From a virus, in IMG/VR virus record IMGVR_UViG_3300020159_000809, positions 1 to 39,670 of that record: DNA of 39,670 bases; one strand, given 5' to 3'. Numbering within the stretch: the first letter of the stretch is position 1; the number at the start of each line of letters is the position of its first letter. Below, one piece after another: positions 12,901-22,429 of this stretch. A program made the position numbers and the translations under genes. A model generated the notes under the pieces. It had not been told where the DNA came from, made no database searches, and saw nothing but the letters and a program-made list of their open reading frames with translations.

Positions 12901-13919
12901 CGTGCAACACCGTAATGCTTTTCAACAGCAGCAACTAACTGATCCTTCATTCCCACATCTTGTCGGAACGCCTCAAGCATCTTTTCTTTACCTTGCCAGC
13001 GACCTTCACCAAACGAGTAGTAAGCCCCAGCACGAGTAATAACCTCAATAGCGATACCAATATTGATCGTGTCTTTGAGTACATCAAAATCTCCTATGTC
13101 AAATCCTTGTGTTTGAGCAAAATAGAAATCAATCACTGCTGACTGATTTGGACGGTATGTCTTATTCTTAAGTGTGCGAGCCTTGATTGTCTGCCCAACT
13201 ACTTCATCTTTATCTTTTAACCACTCATCTCGGCGTACCTCAACACGGCAAAAGTATGCAAAGTTCTTGGCTAAACCACCTGGTGTTGTGCGGTTGTCTC
13301 CCCACATGACACCAATCTTTTGTCTCCACTGGTTGATCATCAACCCTGTGCAGGTTCGTTCATCCTCAATCAAAGACCGCTTTTGTGCCTCAGAAGACTT
13401 ACGGAAGAACTTAGAGGTAAGGCGAGCGCCTAAACCAACGGTGTATTCGTCCATTGTCTTCTCTGACTCATCCCCAGGAACAAGCGCTGGCAAAGAGTCA
13501 ATAACAATCATGTCTGCTGCTCGTTGTGCCATCAAGTTAATAACTAAGTTGTAAGCATGCTCCATAATGTTTGTTTCAACAACGTACAAACGATCCAAGT
13601 CAACACCAATGGACTCTGCGTACTCAGGGACAAACTCTTCAGCAGCAACCCACACAGCAATAAAGTCAGGATTTAACTTCTGATTCTCTGCAATGGTCTT
13701 AAATGCAAGCGCAGTTTTCCCCGATGATTCATCACCAATAATTTCAGACCACTGGTTTACAGGCCATCCCCCGCCAAGCATCAAGTCATATGACAAGACA
13801 CCTGTAGTGATACGACCAAGTTTGCCTCTGGTATCACTTCCCTTGACGATTGTACCTAAACCATGCTGTTTGTTTACAGCGTTAACAATTGAAGAAAGGC
13901 TGTCCCAATTTTTGTCCAT
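12897..13919 (-). CDS. recA: RecA-family recombinase
   Basis: A 340-residue protein with Walker A GDESSGKTAL (residues ~62-71) and Walker B MIVIDSLPALVP. Then comes the MINQWRQKIGVMWGDNRTTPGG segment typical of RecA L2 and the ATP-binding core. It forms filaments on ssDNA and drives strand exchange. AGGAG lies six bases before the ATG. It is slightly shorter than host RecA (~350) and clustered with three nucleases, as expected for a phage recombination module. Confidence 0.95.
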   Translation of the reverse strand: MDKNWDSLSSIVNAVNKQHGLGTIVKGSDTRGKLGRITTGVLSYDLMLGGGWPVNQWSEIIGDESSGKTALAFKTIAENQKLNPDFIAVWVAAEEFVPEYAESIGVDLDRLYVVETNIMEHAYNLVINLMAQRAADMIVIDSLPALVPGDESEKTMDEYTVGLGARLTSKFFRKSSEAQKRSLIEDERTCTGLMINQWRQKIGVMWGDNRTTPGGLAKNFAYFCRVEVRRDEWLKDKDEVVGQTIKARTLKNKTYRPNQSAVIDFYFAQTQGFDIGDFDVLKDTINIGIAIEVITRAGAYYSFGEGRWQGKEKMLEAFRQDVGMKDQLVAAVEKHYGVAR

Positions 13920-13932
13920 GTGATGCTCCTAG

Positions 13933-14301
13933 TTAGACTGTCCACGATACCTGATCCGCTTGTTCATACACGCCATTCCAGCCGCATTCAAAGCATCTCG
14001 GTGCAGGTACTTTACCACCTGCCGATGCATTTGCACGACTAAACACGTTCTTTCCTCCACATCTTGGACAAGTTAAATCCCCATCCAAGCGTTGTGCTTC
14101 TCCACCCTTCCATGAGCGCAGTGCAGTACCCATATCAATCTTTCCGTCAGCATCAGGAACAGGTCTTGCTTGCTCTGATGCTTGAACTACTGCACGAGCC
14201 TGTTGTTGTAATGCTGGCAAAATATGATTAGTTGTAACAGGGGCAGATGGTCTACTTACTGTTGCCTTGTTGTTTAACTTGTTATCCCACCAACTACTCA
14301 T
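13933..14301 (-). CDS. Zinc-ribbon protein, 122 residues
   Basis: The last 45 residues hold a classic zinc ribbon, TCPRCGGKNVF and PRCFECGWNG (two CxxC). The first ~75 residues are disordered. The start at 14301 is chosen because it overlaps the upstream stop by eight bases and has GGAGGA nearby; a longer frame adds seven residues. Proteins of this layout are common next to phage polymerase and RecA genes. Function likely nucleic-acid binding. Confidence 0.8.
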   Translation of the reverse strand: MSSWWDNKLNNKATVSRPSAPVTTNHILPALQQQARAVVQASEQARPVPDADGKIDMGTALRSWKGGEAQRLDGDLTCPRCGGKNVFSRANASAGGKVPAPRCFECGWNGVYEQADQVSWTV

Positions 14302-14656
14302 AGAAATAATCTTCCTCCGCAATTAACGCAATGATGTTACTTTCTAATAGTTTCTGAACCAACGCCATACCATAGGACAAAAGAACGGTCTTAGAACCAT
14401 CAATCATTTTAGATGTTGGCTTCTCTTCAGCATCCATAGTTACTTCTAGCACTTCAGTAAACCAATCTACCGCTTCTTCTATCTCATCGTACACACCAAA
14501 CTCATGAAGCATGTCCCATTGTGAGTTAATTAGATCAGTTTCCATAGCCTGTACTTCAATGGATGGAGGTGTCAATCCCATGTGTTGAGCCAACTCCTGA
14601 CCCGATGGTAATGACAGCATTAAACAAAAGTTTCTTTTATCTGCAACTGTATTCAT
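14294..14656 (-). CDS. Helical hypothetical protein, 120 residues
   Basis: Starts ATGAATACAG with an AAAGGAA site, overlapping the polymerase stop as ATGA. The protein is acidic and helical with EIEEAVDWFTEVLEVTMDAEE in the middle and a hydrophobic LLSYGMALVQKLLESNIIALIAEE near the C-terminus. It contains no zinc or catalytic motif. It is probably a replication accessory factor by context only. Confidence 0.7.
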   Translation of the reverse strand: MNTVADKRNFCLMLSLPSGQELAQHMGLTPPSIEVQAMETDLINSQWDMLHEFGVYDEIEEAVDWFTEVLEVTMDAEEKPTSKMIDGSKTVLLSYGMALVQKLLESNIIALIAEEDYFYE

Positions 14657-16704
14657 TTTCCTTTTGCCTCCGCCCAACTAGTTGCCGCATGGCAAGACAC
14701 TTTTAGTGTCACCCCCATAATACTCCTGTCGTGACCCATTGCCGAAATCAGAGTATTCATTGCAGTTTCTTCCTCATCTTTAGGGGCAATAACAATAAGT
14801 TCGTCATGCACTTGCACAAGCATCTTAGTACTTGATCCCTTAAAGGCAGCGTCTACATCAATCATGGCCTGCTTGCAGATGTCTGCTGCACTTCCTTGAA
14901 TAATGGCATTGATAGCCTGACGCTGTGCACGAGACACTTCAAACTGGCGACTAAGTGTTAGACCAGGAAGTCTTCTGCGTCTACCACTCAGGGTGGATAC
15001 ATAGCCTGACTTTGTAGCACGAGCAATCGCAACTTGCTTCCATTTTGTCAACCCAGCAAAACTTCTGTAGTAAGAATTAAGAATCTCCTCAGCATGCTCA
15101 TCAGAGATACCTGTAGTCCTAGCAAGTTTTCCAGAACCACCACCGTAGGCAGTAAGAAAGTTTACTCCTTTACCAATCTGACGCTCCTCTGATGTTACTG
15201 CTGCTATGTCCTTCTTAAATACGGCTGCTGCTGTTGCAGCGTGAATGTCCTCGTTGTTTCTAAAGATGCGAAGAAGTTGTGGGTCTTGACTAAACATAGC
15301 CATAACTCGGAGTTCAATCTGATCGTAGTCAGCCACCAGCATTGTGTACCCAGGAGGGGGTACGAACAAACTTCGGATACTGGAATCTCTTGGAATGTTC
15401 TGCAAGTTGGGGTCATTGGATGATAAACGACCAGTTGCAGTCCTATGCAAATTGTACGAAGGGTGTAGTTTCCCACTATTTAACTTGGGGATCAGACCAT
15501 CAACATATGTTGTTTTTAACTTCTGTAGTTCAGAGTAATCAATCAAGAGTGGAATAAGAGCGTGGTCATCTCGTAACTTCTCTAAGGCTTCCATATCTAC
15601 GGATGGTGCACCTTTAGGAGTAGTTTTGTGTGGCTTTAACCCTAATCCACCTTCACGCTTTTTATTAAACAAGTAATTTTGTTTATCTTTATTTGAGTCT
15701 GGGTTAAAACCAGCGTAGGACATATCAACAATTTCAAGAAGACAATCACGCTGTTTGATCTCTAATTCTTTACGCAAGTCTTTAAGGGCGCTAGTTCGTA
15801 CAGTAATACCCTCATCTTCCATAGTCATAATCACTCGTAGCACTTCCATGTCTTGCTTAAGGGCAGGTGCAAGGGATTCTGTAAGGCGCAATTTAGCCAT
15901 GAGTTTGCTATACAACAGCCATGTCCAGCGAGCATCTAGGTGCACATACCTTGCAGCAGTACTAAAGGGCACAGTGTCAATAACAGCACCCAACTTTCCT
16001 TCTTTGGCGTAAGCATCGTGACCACCAAAGTTCTGAGCAACTAAGTTGGTAAGAGAGAACGATATTGAGTTCTCATCTTCCAAGTGCTGAAGAATCATGG
16101 TATCCATGTACGGACCTGGTGGTAACTCTCCGTAATACTTTTGGATGGAGCGAGCATCAAACTTTACGTTGTGCCCAACTTTAACAAGGTCACTAAAGAA
16201 TAAGGGGCGTAATTCCTCAAATACCACTGAGCGAGACAGTTGCTCAGGTGGAGCAGAATACTCACCTGGAATTACATACTTAGCCTTAGCCATTGACTCC
16301 CCACCACTTGCTAAGAACTTACGGTATCCCGATGGTGGGACAGTTGTACCATCACCACGCTCTTCTGGAACAATTACTTCTCCAAGTTTGTGCCCCATAG
16401 GGATAGCCCACGAGTGACCAAATGTGGCAATGCTAATCCAAAACACCTCGTTACGAAGTGGATCCAAGGCTAATTGTTTCATGTACCTAGAACGAATTGT
16501 TTCCGTGGAACTAGCAACAATGGATTCCCCTGGATTCTTAAGAGTTGCAATGTGCTCCTTACACTCTTTTAAGAAGAGTTTATGAAGATCATCATGTCTC
16601 TCAAGAACCCCACGGGATTCCACGTCAAAAGCAAACTCTCCTGCTTTTGTAACTACCTCAACAAGGTTTCGCAATTCCTCTACGGTATGTACCGTATGAG
16701 GCAT
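14653..16704 (-). CDS. Family A DNA polymerase with 3'-5' exonuclease domain
   Basis: The 683 residues hold an exonuclease domain with D27-x-E29 (FDVES), GHNVKFD (~177-183) and YVHLD (~253-257). The polymerase domain has motif A VADYDQIELRV (~457-467), motif B R508-x3-K512 with YGGG (~520), and motif C VHDE (~640). No N-terminal 5' nuclease domain is present, as in many phage enzymes. It should be the replicative polymerase, with the helicase, primase and ssDNA-binding-like protein nearby. ATGA overlaps join it to the next gene. Confidence 0.97.
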   Translation of the reverse strand: MPHTVHTVEELRNLVEVVTKAGEFAFDVESRGVLERHDDLHKLFLKECKEHIATLKNPGESIVASSTETIRSRYMKQLALDPLRNEVFWISIATFGHSWAIPMGHKLGEVIVPEERGDGTTVPPSGYRKFLASGGESMAKAKYVIPGEYSAPPEQLSRSVVFEELRPLFFSDLVKVGHNVKFDARSIQKYYGELPPGPYMDTMILQHLEDENSISFSLTNLVAQNFGGHDAYAKEGKLGAVIDTVPFSTAARYVHLDARWTWLLYSKLMAKLRLTESLAPALKQDMEVLRVIMTMEDEGITVRTSALKDLRKELEIKQRDCLLEIVDMSYAGFNPDSNKDKQNYLFNKKREGGLGLKPHKTTPKGAPSVDMEALEKLRDDHALIPLLIDYSELQKLKTTYVDGLIPKLNSGKLHPSYNLHRTATGRLSSNDPNLQNIPRDSSIRSLFVPPPGYTMLVADYDQIELRVMAMFSQDPQLLRIFRNNEDIHAATAAAVFKKDIAAVTSEERQIGKGVNFLTAYGGGSGKLARTTGISDEHAEEILNSYYRSFAGLTKWKQVAIARATKSGYVSTLSGRRRRLPGLTLSRQFEVSRAQRQAINAIIQGSAADICKQAMIDVDAAFKGSSTKMLVQVHDELIVIAPKDEEETAMNTLISAMGHDRSIMGVTLKVSCHAATSWAEAKGK

Positions 16705-16709
16705 GCGAC

Positions 16710-17435
16710 CTACCGAGCGTCAAGTAATTCAGTAGCAACTTCCAACAATTCTGAGCGTGTTGGAATTTGAATGATGCTTGGGTCATAAGCATTGTTCATA
16801 AGAACCTTCATCGTGTCCTCTGTAAATGCTGTCAAGTTCCACTCTTCAAGGTCACGCTCACGAACCATCTGCAAGATAGTTTGTGTTTGTGCGCCCTTAC
16901 CAGTCTTAGAAACTGCCCAGTAATTCTTGGACAGAGGTCCTTGACGTGGGTCAAGGTGGAAGTTCTTCAGTTGGTCAATCAAGCGAACACCAACCTCAAA
17001 GGACTTAACTACTGGCTCTTCACCGTTGGCAAGGAGTGCAATGTTAAATGCAAACTTTGTGCTTGGGCGATTACCTGAGTCACACAATGGGCAACCATTT
17101 GGGTCATCATGAAGACACACAAATGACTTTTGGCCTTGACGACCATCAATCCAGTGTGTACGGAACGATGCATATGGCTCGTCTTCCAAGAACTTGATAA
17201 CTTGTGTTTCCTCAAGAACCTTGAAACGCTGTGCATATGGTGATGCTGCTTCTTGAACACGATCTGCTGCACCCCAACCACGCTTGATGGATCGGTTTGG
17301 CTGTGCAACTTCTGTGCGCTCTACTTCAAAACCAGTATCGGGCTTTGCCGTTACTGCTGGTTTTGTTTTTGTTGATACAGGTGTTGAAAACTCCTGCTCA
17401 TCATCTTCCATGTCGTCATATCTGTTCGTTGTCAT
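16710..17435 (-). CDS. Putative ssDNA-binding protein with zinc-like Cys motif
   Basis: Begins with an acidic/polar tail, then RGWGAADRV. The core contains VIKFLEDEPYASFRTHWI, a Cys segment FVCLHDDPNGCPLC (gp32-like C-x9-C-x2-C), and strands leading to FAFNIALLANG. This arrangement is the phage ssDNA-binding family found directly upstream of the polymerase in many genomes. It would coat unwound template during replication. Cys spacing fits zinc binding. The C-terminal ~60 residues are helical. Confidence 0.75.
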   Translation of the reverse strand: MTTNRYDDMEDDEQEFSTPVSTKTKPAVTAKPDTGFEVERTEVAQPNRSIKRGWGAADRVQEAASPYAQRFKVLEETQVIKFLEDEPYASFRTHWIDGRQGQKSFVCLHDDPNGCPLCDSGNRPSTKFAFNIALLANGEEPVVKSFEVGVRLIDQLKNFHLDPRQGPLSKNYWAVSKTGKGAQTQTILQMVRERDLEEWNLTAFTEDTMKVLMNNAYDPSIIQIPTRSELLEVATELLDAR

Positions 17436-17466
17436 TTGTGCTTTCTCTGCTTTCTGTTTGGGGTTT

Positions 17467-17886
17467 TTACTTAATCCAGTTTTCTTTAATGTGCTTTTTA
17501 AAACCTAGCCAGTTTGCTTTATTGGGCTGGGGATTATCCAAACCAAAATGCTGTACTGAGTAGATAAGTAACTCTACCTGACTTCTGCTGTAAAGTCTAC
17601 GACCTTTAGTAACTTTTCCAGGAATTTGTTGTCCTTCGGGTGGTGGTGTTCTAAATGTCGCAGTTGGGATATACCCAAGTGTTTCCCACTTACGAATAGT
17701 TCCTGGTTTTCTATTTAGGGCTTTAGCAACTTCTCCAACAGTATAAAAACTTACTTCCTCACCTTTAATAGTAAACGTGACCGTATGCAAGACAGCAAAA
17801 GGATCTTCAATCCGTGCTGGCTTTCTTTTGCCTCTGTTTCTAGGGGCTGTTTTACCAGGGTAATCGTTTAAACTTTCAGCGCCCAT
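17467..17886 (-). CDS. MerR-like winged-helix regulator
   Basis: Residues ~48-110 read FYTVGEVAKALNRKPGTIRKWETLGYIPTATF, the MerR/excisionase-type helix-turn-helix with the RKWE..GYIP turn, followed by RRLYSRSQVELL. The N-terminus is a basic tail. The rest is a short helix and tryptophan-rich end. It overlaps the upstream gene by 19 bases. It may regulate the early operon or act at the origin. Confidence 0.85.
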   Translation of the reverse strand: MGAESLNDYPGKTAPRNRGKRKPARIEDPFAVLHTVTFTIKGEEVSFYTVGEVAKALNRKPGTIRKWETLGYIPTATFRTPPPEGQQIPGKVTKGRRLYSRSQVELLIYSVQHFGLDNPQPNKANWLGFKKHIKENWIK

Positions 17887-18290
17887 GTTTCTTTCTCTAC
17901 GTAAAATGATTTAATCAACTCTTGAATGTCATCATTATTCCAAGCAAGGCCCAGCAATTTATCTTCGCTGAGAACTTCAATTACTTCTTTAACAGTATCC
18001 CAATGACCATTTTGCTTAGCCCATGCTTCTGCGGCAGATGAATTAAACGACTTGGAGATTCGGCGCTCACGCTTCAACTCAACATCGCCAAGTTCAATCC
18101 AAAGGTTTCCTTTTTCATCAGGCTTGCCAAAAGATGTGAGGTAGGTAGTAAGTGATTCCTTAAAGCCATCAACACGCTTTTGTGTGGACTCTACCAATGC
18201 TTTATGGTTTCTGTACTCATCAACTAACTTGCGTAATGTCGCTGAATCGTACTCTTGTCCTTCGGGTGTTTCTCTAATAATCTGTGCCAT
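17868..18290 (-). CDS. Helical hypothetical protein, 140 residues (possible host-nuclease-inhibitor type)
   Basis: The ATG at 18288-18290 has GAGG six bases upstream and follows the helicase stop by one base. Residues 15-55 form a long charged helix (LRKLVDEYRNHKALVESTQKRV). Beyond it come strand-like segments (NLWIELGDVELKRER) and a helix with EAWAKQNGHWDTVKEV. This two-part layout resembles Gam-type or Gp157-type phage proteins in shape only. Function unresolved. Confidence 0.7.
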   Translation of the reverse strand: MAQIIRETPEGQEYDSATLRKLVDEYRNHKALVESTQKRVDGFKESLTTYLTSFGKPDEKGNLWIELGDVELKRERRISKSFNSSAAEAWAKQNGHWDTVKEVIEVLSEDKLLGLAWNNDDIQELIKSFYVEKETWALKV

Positions 18291-18291
18291 G

Positions 18292-19836
18292 TCATACCTC
18301 GTTGTGTCGTAGGAACTCTGAAAGAGCACCTAGGTTTAATTGGAAACTTCCCTTGCTATCATATCCACCGTCTATAAATGCTTTATTTATTCCTCGTTTT
18401 TCTTGCAGCATTTCATATTGTCTCTCTTCAATACTGCCCTTCATAACGAATGACACGATGTTAACGTGTGGGAACTCAGAAGACAACCTAATGATTCTGG
18501 CTTCTCTTTGATCCAATTTCCCAGCGCTCCAAGGAAGGTCATAGGAGATGAGGTAATTGGCAATTGGCAAGTCCACGCCATACCCTCCAGCATCAGAAGA
18601 CAAGAACAGACGGGTATTGGGGTCAGTGGAGAATTGCTGTTTAGACTTATCTCTATCCAGCATGTCCATACCGCCCATAAACAAAACACTTCTTGTAATG
18701 TCCTTAGTCTCTTGTTGCAATAGACGTAAATTGTTCTTAAAGAATGAGAACAAAACAACCTTATTCTTTGGATCTTCTTCCAAAACATCCGTAATGTATT
18801 GAACTACTGCGTCAAGTTTTGGGGTATTAAAATTATCTTGAACCAAGCCTTGTGTAACAACTTGTGATGCATGTTTACTTCCTTGATCGTTACTTACATC
18901 TAAGTACATCTCTGCTGACATCTTTACGAGGGCGGGATTATCGCAAAACATACGGAGCGTAGTTAACCTAGACATGATGTCACCTTGCGCTTCCATGCCC
19001 TTATTGTTTCCGTAGTAATGCGCCCAAAGATCAAACCCCCGACCATGCTCTGTCATTGCTTTTTGAATTGCATTGAGCAAGTCATCAGATAGTTTTTTGT
19101 AGGTTGCTGCACCAAAGGGGTCAAATGGAACTGGAACTACCTGATAAATAACCACTGGAAGTTGATCAGCAATATCCTCACGAGTCTTACGAATCATTGC
19201 ATGCTCCATACTCTGATGCAATGACTTTAAGTTCCTATACCTCTTTGGTTTACCAAAGTGGTCACGCTCAATAAAAGTTCTATCAAACACCTCAAACTTG
19301 CCCAAAATTGTTGGGTCTACAAATTCCATAATGGAGAACAGTTCTTCTGGTCTATTCTCAATAGGTTGTCCTGTCAATGCAAATCTGTAGTGGTATTTCT
19401 TTCCAATGCGCTTAATCAAGCGTGAGCGTTTTGCTCGTGGAGTTTTAATCATGGTTGCTTCATCAACAACAATTGCATCAAACTTGTGCTTCTCAAAGTG
19501 AGCAAGGTCATTAGCAAGTGACTCAGGATTAACAATTACGTATTGTGCACTAACTGCTGTTCTCCATAACTTCTTCCTTGCAGCAGCACCGCCATCAATA
19601 ACAATGCAAGAAGAGTCGGTAAATCTTTTAATCTCTCTATCCCATTGGTACTTTAGTGATGATGGAACAACAACAAGCGTTTTGGTGACATCTCCAGATA
19701 CTTGAAGATTCTCAATAGCGGCAATAGTGGTAATTGTTTTTCCAGCACCCATCACAAGGGCCAGTAGCATCTGCCCACGATCCACCATCTGCTCTGTGGC
19801 TTCTTCCTGAAAAGGGTACAGAGTTCCTTTAAACAT
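18292..19836 (-). CDS. SNF2/superfamily 2 DNA helicase
   Basis: A 514-residue protein with Walker A MGAGKTIT (near residue 30), DEAT Walker B (VVDEATMIK) and the ALTGQP helicase motif III-like segment. C-terminal motifs follow: FSFFKNNL, FLSSDAGGYGVDL and REARIIRLSS (motif VI). The FKGTLYPFQEEATEQM N-terminus is the Q-like/motif-I lead. Such phage helicases are translocases that remodel DNA or displace proteins and are usual in replication operons. It overlaps the primase stop by eight bases. Confidence 0.93.
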   Translation of the reverse strand: MFKGTLYPFQEEATEQMVDRGQMLLALVMGAGKTITTIAAIENLQVSGDVTKTLVVVPSSLKYQWDREIKRFTDSSCIVIDGGAAARKKLWRTAVSAQYVIVNPESLANDLAHFEKHKFDAIVVDEATMIKTPRAKRSRLIKRIGKKYHYRFALTGQPIENRPEELFSIMEFVDPTILGKFEVFDRTFIERDHFGKPKRYRNLKSLHQSMEHAMIRKTREDIADQLPVVIYQVVPVPFDPFGAATYKKLSDDLLNAIQKAMTEHGRGFDLWAHYYGNNKGMEAQGDIMSRLTTLRMFCDNPALVKMSAEMYLDVSNDQGSKHASQVVTQGLVQDNFNTPKLDAVVQYITDVLEEDPKNKVVLFSFFKNNLRLLQQETKDITRSVLFMGGMDMLDRDKSKQQFSTDPNTRLFLSSDAGGYGVDLPIANYLISYDLPWSAGKLDQREARIIRLSSEFPHVNIVSFVMKGSIEERQYEMLQEKRGINKAFIDGGYDSKGSFQLNLGALSEFLRHNEV

Positions 19837-20758
19837 TGATCCACCAGGGGAATACTGATGCTTGTGTAATTGCCGTAGTAATTTGTTCGTGTGTCATGTC
19901 ACCGATGTCTTTTGCGTCCGTGTGTGCGTAGTGCAACCAGTTTACACCATGCCTAAAGGATGGAAGTAACTTCTTTAAGCGTTTGGCGGCATTAATGCCT
20001 GCCTCATCGTTATCCAAAGCAACAATCAACCCATCAAAGTGTTCAACCAATAGTGAAATCTGATCCTTGCTAATGTGCGCTCCAAAAGAAGCCACACCAC
20101 TAACACCAGTCATGACCGTAGCAAGCCGTGCTACATCCAATGGAGATTCCACAAGTACACCAATCGGGCTGTCTGCTTTGTCTAAGCCAAATAAGGTCTC
20201 CGACTTCTTAACGCCAATTGGATAGTTTCTCACCCTGTTTACTTCTTTCTCCTGCCAACCACTTAATTCGCCTAATGGAGAAACGATAGGCAGAATCCAA
20301 GTCTGGCTACTCTCCACAAACCTAATCCCGTACTTCTTTGCGGAGTCACGATCAATGCCACGAGTCTTGATCCACCTATCTGATGGCGCTGGGAAAGCAC
20401 TGAATGCCTTCCAATCAACTACTGGTCGCTTCTCAGCAATTTGTGGTGTGTTCATACGATCTAATCCGTTGGATACAAGAAATGTATGTACTGCAATAAT
20501 TGAATCACTCTCACCAGTCAGTTCAGACACAAGTGAAGAAAGAGTTCCTCTAGCACCACAGGAGTAGCACAACCATAAACCCGTGTTGGCATTCATTGAC
20601 CACGAAGGAGAGCCATCAGCCTTCCCTGTTCGCTTGTAGTGTACTGGGCAGCAAGCAGAAATCTCTTGCTCCCCAATACGCCGAACGTCCACACCAAGTT
20701 GGCGTAGCACATCTGCTACATCAGTAATACCAGTTGTCCCTGTCATCGTCCTTGTCAT
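19829..20758 (-). CDS. DnaG-like primase, zinc-finger plus TOPRIM
   Basis: Residues ~35-75 carry the CHC2-type zinc finger (CCPVH and CYSC). The TOPRIM domain follows with VESPLDVA (Glu) and ALDNDEAG (D-x-D). It makes RNA primers for the DnaB-like helicase encoded just upstream. At 309 residues it is half the size of bacterial DnaG and lacks the helicase-binding C-terminal domain. The ATG at 20756-20758 is favoured, with GGAG nearby; an in-frame GTG precedes it. The 38-base overlap with the helicase gene suggests coupled translation. Confidence 0.92.
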   Translation of the reverse strand: MTRTMTGTTGITDVADVLRQLGVDVRRIGEQEISACCPVHYKRTGKADGSPSWSMNANTGLWLCYSCGARGTLSSLVSELTGESDSIIAVHTFLVSNGLDRMNTPQIAEKRPVVDWKAFSAFPAPSDRWIKTRGIDRDSAKKYGIRFVESSQTWILPIVSPLGELSGWQEKEVNRVRNYPIGVKKSETLFGLDKADSPIGVLVESPLDVARLATVMTGVSGVASFGAHISKDQISLLVEHFDGLIVALDNDEAGINAAKRLKKLLPSFRHGVNWLHYAHTDAKDIGDMTHEQITTAITQASVFPWWINV

Positions 20759-21986
20759 CACCCTCTTCTCCTACTTCTGTAAAGTCCATGTTATTCCAAT
20801 CCCAATTAATTCTAATCTCACCTAGTGGTGCAGAACGAGCAAGAACAACACGAATAATTCCCTGATTTTCAATATCAGGATCTGACTCCACTGCCAGTAC
20901 TAAGTCAGAGTCCTGAGCGAAAGAAGAAGTGTAGCCAATAGAGTCAGCCGTTACACGGCGTGATTTCTTGTTACCCAACTTCCAAGACAAAACCTGAGTC
21001 GTTCCAACAACTGGAATGTCTTGGTTTTGTGCAAGCCTTTTTAGTGAGCGAGTGATATTTGTTAATGCTTGTGGGCTTCCCTTTGGCTCACCTTGCTCAT
21101 CATCCATCAAGTACACACCGTCAATAAACAAAATGTCAGGTTGATACTCCTTGACCTTTGCTGTCAGTGCGCTAACAGTTGTTACAGACGCTGTGTCTTC
21201 TGTAATTACAAATGGGTGCATGTTCTTACGCATACGCAGAGTCTCACGAACACGCTCAAACTCTTGGTCAGATAATGACGCACGAAGAATGTTGCTGTAT
21301 GGAACTTTGGCAACGATTGCGTCATATCGTGCTGCTTGCTCCTCTGCTGACATCTCAAATGAAACAAAGAGTGGGCGCTTGCCATGAATGTGAGCAGCGT
21401 TAGCCATCATCAAAGTCATCAAGGACTTACCCTTCTTGGCTTCACCCACGAAGGTAATCAACTGTTGTGGGCGCAAACCTGATGTGATTCTGTCAAGACC
21501 TTGTATACCTGTAGGAATACCACGAATGGCATTAGGCATCTTACGAAGTTCATCGTACTTGTTTACTCGGTCTTCCCAAGTCTCAATAAGGTTTACATCT
21601 CGTAGGCGAGCAACATCCGCCCCAGCCTTTTGTACTCCAGCAGCAAGTAGTTTAAACGCCTCAGTGGTATCCCCACTTTGTATTGCAGGCATTGCAGCAG
21701 ACATTGCTTCAACCAAGTTACGGTGACGATACGAGGCATAGATTTCGTTAACAAGAGCGCTAAATGGTTCACCCTTTGCATCAACAAACTTGATGTCTCC
21801 AAACTCTTGTTTGATCGCACGAGTAGTTGGAACCTCACCATGCTCTCTCCAAAAGGAAACTAACCACTCCCAAACAATTTCCCACTCAGCAGTAAAGTAG
21901 TGCGCTTTCACGCCATGCTTTAGGGAGTACGAAAGGTCTTGCTCCTGAACTACCTTGCTAATTAAGAGTTGTTCTGCGCTAGCCAT
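20721..21986 (-). CDS. DnaB-like replicative helicase
   Basis: A 421-residue RecA-fold helicase: N-terminal helical domain, linker, then GEAKKGKSLM (Walker A) and DILFIDGVYLM (Walker B), then VVGTTQV and RRVTADSIGYTSSFAQDSDL as in DnaB H3-H4. The start at 21986 is chosen by TGATG overlap with the preceding stop; the frame is open four more codons upstream. It unwinds the fork and works with the primase directly downstream. Confidence 0.92.
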   Translation of the reverse strand: MASAEQLLISKVVQEQDLSYSLKHGVKAHYFTAEWEIVWEWLVSFWREHGEVPTTRAIKQEFGDIKFVDAKGEPFSALVNEIYASYRHRNLVEAMSAAMPAIQSGDTTEAFKLLAAGVQKAGADVARLRDVNLIETWEDRVNKYDELRKMPNAIRGIPTGIQGLDRITSGLRPQQLITFVGEAKKGKSLMTLMMANAAHIHGKRPLFVSFEMSAEEQAARYDAIVAKVPYSNILRASLSDQEFERVRETLRMRKNMHPFVITEDTASVTTVSALTAKVKEYQPDILFIDGVYLMDDEQGEPKGSPQALTNITRSLKRLAQNQDIPVVGTTQVLSWKLGNKKSRRVTADSIGYTSSFAQDSDLVLAVESDPDIENQGIIRVVLARSAPLGEIRINWDWNNMDFTEVGEEGDDKDDDRDNWYY

Positions 21987-22429
21987 CAGAGTGACCACGA
22001 GGTAGTCGTAGACACAACTGTTGCTCGCATGCCGATTACCTTTGCCTGTTCTTGATCTGCGGTGTAGATTTTTGCAATGCCTCTGTTGAACTGCAACTCA
22101 AAGGCAAGGTCTTCAATGTTGTCAAATGAAACCACGTTTGTTGATATCCCCTTCTTCAATAGCCACCTGTCAATTGCTTCAGCAAAACCAGGAGGAAACA
22201 ATGTATACACCTCTGTACCAACTCCCAACCTATGGATTGAATCACTTAGATGTTTTACTGGCAGTGGGTTTGTAGTCCACAACTTTAAGTAAGCATCCCA
22301 CTTCTCGTTCCTTAAAAAGAAAGCGGCTTTAACTTTTTCAACTGTCCTTGTCGGCTCTGACGCAAGTATGCCTTCAAACATAGTTGCTTGCACATGTGGT
22401 GCAAAAGAGGCGAGATCATTACCCTGCAT
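21986..22429 (-). CDS. Hypothetical replisome-region protein, 147 residues
   Basis: Starts at ATGCAGGG, 11 bases inside the DnaC-like stop. Residues 20-60 are helical (TMFEGILASEPTRTVEKVKAAFFLRNEKWDAYLKLW), and the remainder mixes strands (VVSFDNIEDLAFELQF, AKVIGMRATVVST). No known family. The position between loader and helicase suggests a helicase-loading accessory. Confidence 0.7.
   Translation of the reverse strand: MQGNDLASFAPHVQATMFEGILASEPTRTVEKVKAAFFLRNEKWDAYLKLWTTNPLPVKHLSDSIHRLGVGTEVYTLFPPGFAEAIDRWLLKKGISTNVVSFDNIEDLAFELQFNRGIAKIYTADQEQAKVIGMRATVVSTTTSWSL

Noticed and set aside
14654-14677. Longer N-terminus of the 120-residue protein
   Set aside because: The upstream ATG/GTG-like codon would be inside the polymerase gene, and the ATGA overlap with an AAAGGAA site favours 14656.
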